A DNA stretch of 51,120 bases from an uncultured Prevotella sp. (GTDB lineage: Bacteria > Bacteroidota > Bacteroidia > Bacteroidales > Bacteroidaceae): NCBI GenBank assembly GCA_900318395.1, contig ONKL01000051.1, positions 1 through 51,120 of the forward strand, in the 5' to 3' direction. The notes under the pieces are model-generated. The model was not told where the DNA came from and made no database searches. It saw only the letters and a program-made list of their open reading frames with translations. This document shows, one piece after another, positions 49,461 to 51,120 of this stretch (position 1 is the first letter of the stretch; each line of letters begins with the position of its first letter). A program made the translations under genes and the position numbers.

Positions 49461-50264
49461 TCATACATCAGGATTAAGTCTCTCCACCAATTCCGCTTTC
49501 ACCTTTTCCCACGCCACCTGAGGGTCATACTCCACCTGTGGCCCAAGAATCATTTCCGTGTCCGTCAAGAATTCCTCATCCTGTAGTTTACCGTCAATAT
49601 TCAGCAAAAATTCCTTGTACGTAGGCAAGTGTGATGCCGTGAAGCCAAGATAGCGCTCATAGCTCTCCATTACTTTCTCTTTATCCAATTCGGGGTGCAT
49701 TGACAGTATCTTCCACAGGTCAAACAAATCACGTCCTTTTCTCCGCTGATACATAGCCCTCAGTTTCGTTCCTGTCAGCTCTGCCAATTCATAGGTCAGC
49801 ACGTCGCAAGCACCTTTGAACCACGAACTATTCACCGCAAAAGGTATCCTAACCATCGGATATACCGAGAAATGCTCCTTGCAGTTAATCTCCACCTTCA
49901 AGTGAATCTCCCCCGCATCCATATCCGTCGGCTGCACCTTGAATACCAGCGTATTGTTGTGCTTCTTTTGCTTCACCACTGGCTCGCTCAGCCAAGCCAG
50001 CGCGTCCCTTAGATGGTCTATAGTCTCTTTGATGGGTTCTGCCTTCACTTGCACCAAGTCGATGTCCTCCGAGTATCTGGGCTGTGGCTTCAGATACAAC
50101 TTACCCAATGCCGTGCCGCCTCTGAACGCCAGATGCTCCGAAAGAAATGCATCGCTATAAATAGATACTAACGCACGGCAGACTATCAAATCCTGTTCGA
50201 TGAATTTATTCACCACCCACGGGGCCTGCTCACTCCATTCCGTAATATATCGCTCTGGTATCAT
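49461..50264 (-). CDS. abiEii: AbiEii-type nucleotidyltransferase toxin
   Basis: Protein of 267 aa of the DUF1814 family, the toxin of type IV AbiE systems. Nucleotidyltransferase motifs are LAFRGGTALGKLYL (GG[ST]) and RYSEDIDLVQV (DxD). The family's later motifs, ELTGTKLRAMYQRRKGRDLFDLW, are intact. AbiE toxins transfer nucleotides to RNA and arrest growth on phage infection. It follows abiEi by 25 bp. A second, more divergent nucleotidyltransferase pair lies in the element at 31631-33351. Confidence 0.9.
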   Translation of the reverse strand: MIPERYITEWSEQAPWVVNKFIEQDLIVCRALVSIYSDAFLSEHLAFRGGTALGKLYLKPQPRYSEDIDLVQVKAEPIKETIDHLRDALAWLSEPVVKQKKHNNTLVFKVQPTDMDAGEIHLKVEINCKEHFSVYPMVRIPFAVNSSWFKGACDVLTYELAELTGTKLRAMYQRRKGRDLFDLWKILSMHPELDKEKVMESYERYLGFTASHLPTYKEFLLNIDGKLQDEEFLTDTEMILGPQVEYDPQVAWEKVKAELVERLNPDV

Positions 50265-50289
50265 AACTCGTCAATCTCGATGGTTTCGT

Positions 50290-51006
50290 TCACAATAATT
50301 CTCCACCGAACCCGGAACACTTCAACAGACTGTACACTGACTCTGCCACTTCCCCTTCTTCCAGCACCTCGTCCAGAATATAGCCCAGACGCTGCAGACT
50401 GGTTACCGGCACCTCCTTCACGAAGTCAGCCGCCAAACGCCCGAAATCCAGTTTCTCTGCCAGTTCAGCCAGAACAGTGGCTGCCCGCGAAACGCTGCCT
50501 GTCTTAGCCTGATACGTCAGCAAATCCACTGCCGTCAGTTCAGGACACGACACGTTAATGTAGCCCGTCCGCGTCTGTCGTCTCTCCACGTATGCCTCAG
50601 GAATATGGCTCTTGCAGAAATAATGCGTAAGGTACTTCTCTCCCTTCTTGTCACGCATGGCGGGAGGCTCTATCATCACGCTGAACCGCAGCGGCACCTG
50701 ATGTGAAGCTCCGTGATAGCTTGCCGCACTCAGCAGAGCCACATAGTATTTGCGTCCCAGGTGGTGCATCATGTCGTCCAAGTAAAACGACTGCGGCACA
50801 GCCCCGCGCAGCACATACTCATCCGGCACTATGACGTAGAAGCCGCGCAGGGGCGACATAATCCGTCCCTTGCTCACCTCTCTGGTCAGCGCACGTGCAA
50901 TGCTGCCGGCACTCATGTCAGGGAATGCCTGCGCCACCTCATCGTGTGTGAAGGTGTAATTGCCTCTAAGCGGCTTATCATATATCCAGCTTGCTATGCT
51001 TGCCAT
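50290..51006 (-). CDS. abiEi: AbiEi-type antitoxin
   Basis: Protein of 238 aa from ATG 51006. An N-terminal winged helix (TFTHDEVAQAFPDMSAGSIARALTREV, then GRIMSPLRGFYVIVPDEY) is followed by an AbiEi core (AALLSAASYHGASHQVP, YINVSCPELTAVDLL). Antitoxins of this type repress their operon and neutralise AbiEii. The longer frame to 51060 would run into group II intron RNA and is rejected. The intron 3' end lies about 17 bp upstream, so the native promoter has been displaced by several kilobases or replaced. Confidence 0.88.
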   Translation of the reverse strand: MASIASWIYDKPLRGNYTFTHDEVAQAFPDMSAGSIARALTREVSKGRIMSPLRGFYVIVPDEYVLRGAVPQSFYLDDMMHHLGRKYYVALLSAASYHGASHQVPLRFSVMIEPPAMRDKKGEKYLTHYFCKSHIPEAYVERRQTRTGYINVSCPELTAVDLLTYQAKTGSVSRAATVLAELAEKLDFGRLAADFVKEVPVTSLQRLGYILDEVLEEGEVAESVYSLLKCSGFGGELL

Positions 51007-51022
51007 TTTTTTTGAATTCACT

Positions 51023-51120
51023 GTCGAGTAAGTGGAGGGACTTTCACCCTCCCTTCTCACGGAACCGTGCTTGACAGTCTCCCGTCACACGGCTCTTCGT
51101 ACTTAACTCTTTTGTTTAAA
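51023..51120 (-). mobile_element. 3' end of a group II intron (partial)
   Basis: The minus strand shows a 34-nt domain V at 51095-51062: it begins GAGCCGTG, ends CACGGTTC, and has a GAGA tetraloop. Domain VI follows with GGAGGG/CCCTCC (51052-51047, 51039-51034), a lower stem GTGAG/CTTAC, and a bulged A at 51033 as the likely branch point. The 3' splice site is near 51023 (ending CGAC). The intron-encoded reverse transcriptase would lie beyond the right edge; the few bases past domain V could hold its stop (TAA, minus strand, about 51104-51106). Confidence 0.85.

Overview
The window looks like a Bacteroidales chromosome, most likely Prevotella or a close relative. Supporting signs are the TAnnTTTG -7 promoter elements (often with TTG/TTTG about 20 bp upstream), few Shine-Dalgarno sequences, a short AICAR transformylase lacking the cyclohydrolase half, a GH53 galactanase with a Prevotella-type C-terminal secretion tail, and a CTnDOT-family integrative element.

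Left part (1-22.8 kb) is ordinary chromosome. It holds purine synthesis, a TPR histidine kinase, the galactanase, a five-gene MacAB/TolC-type efflux operon (10816 down to 4948), a YtrA-type GntR/ABC operon with a clear operator over its start site, NAD kinase, a DJ-1 protein, ispD (with an apparent in-frame palindromic insert), recG, a LysM/M23 peptidase, a HerA-like ATPase, a phosphopantetheinyl transferase, rmuC and a DUF4332 protein. Gene ends and gaps carry tandem repeats of 7, 8, 10, 11 and 22 bp. One 8-bp repeat lies inside the signal-peptide region of the tolC-type gene.

From about 23.4 to 48.4 kb lies a CTnDOT-like element. It has a tyrosine integrase, an RteC-domain regulator, an RteB/RteA two-component pair, a giant methylase-helicase, DUF1896, topoisomerase III (exc-like), DUF4099/DUF3945 (orf3-like) and two xis2-like HTH genes, with two further HTH genes divergent. 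Mobilisation and transfer genes are absent from the window. Between rteC and rteB sits AT-rich cargo. This comprises a three-gene membrane cassette of unknown function, a divergently transcribed PD-(D/E)XK-STAND/NACHT-type NTPase (probable phage-defence protein), and an operon of a winged-helix protein, a nucleotidyltransferase and a frameshifted metallophosphoesterase.

The right end (48.5-51.1 kb) carries a PfkB kinase, AbiEii and AbiEi on the minus strand. Immediately upstream of abiEi is the 3' end (domains V and VI) of a group II intron that runs off the window. Whether this belongs to the element or to the chromosome cannot be decided here.

The most promising unfamiliar material is the nuclease-NTPase with its divergent membrane cassette, the nucleotidyltransferase/phosphoesterase operon, structured RNA candidates around the exc and rteA genes, and the phased palindrome arrays beside the integrase.
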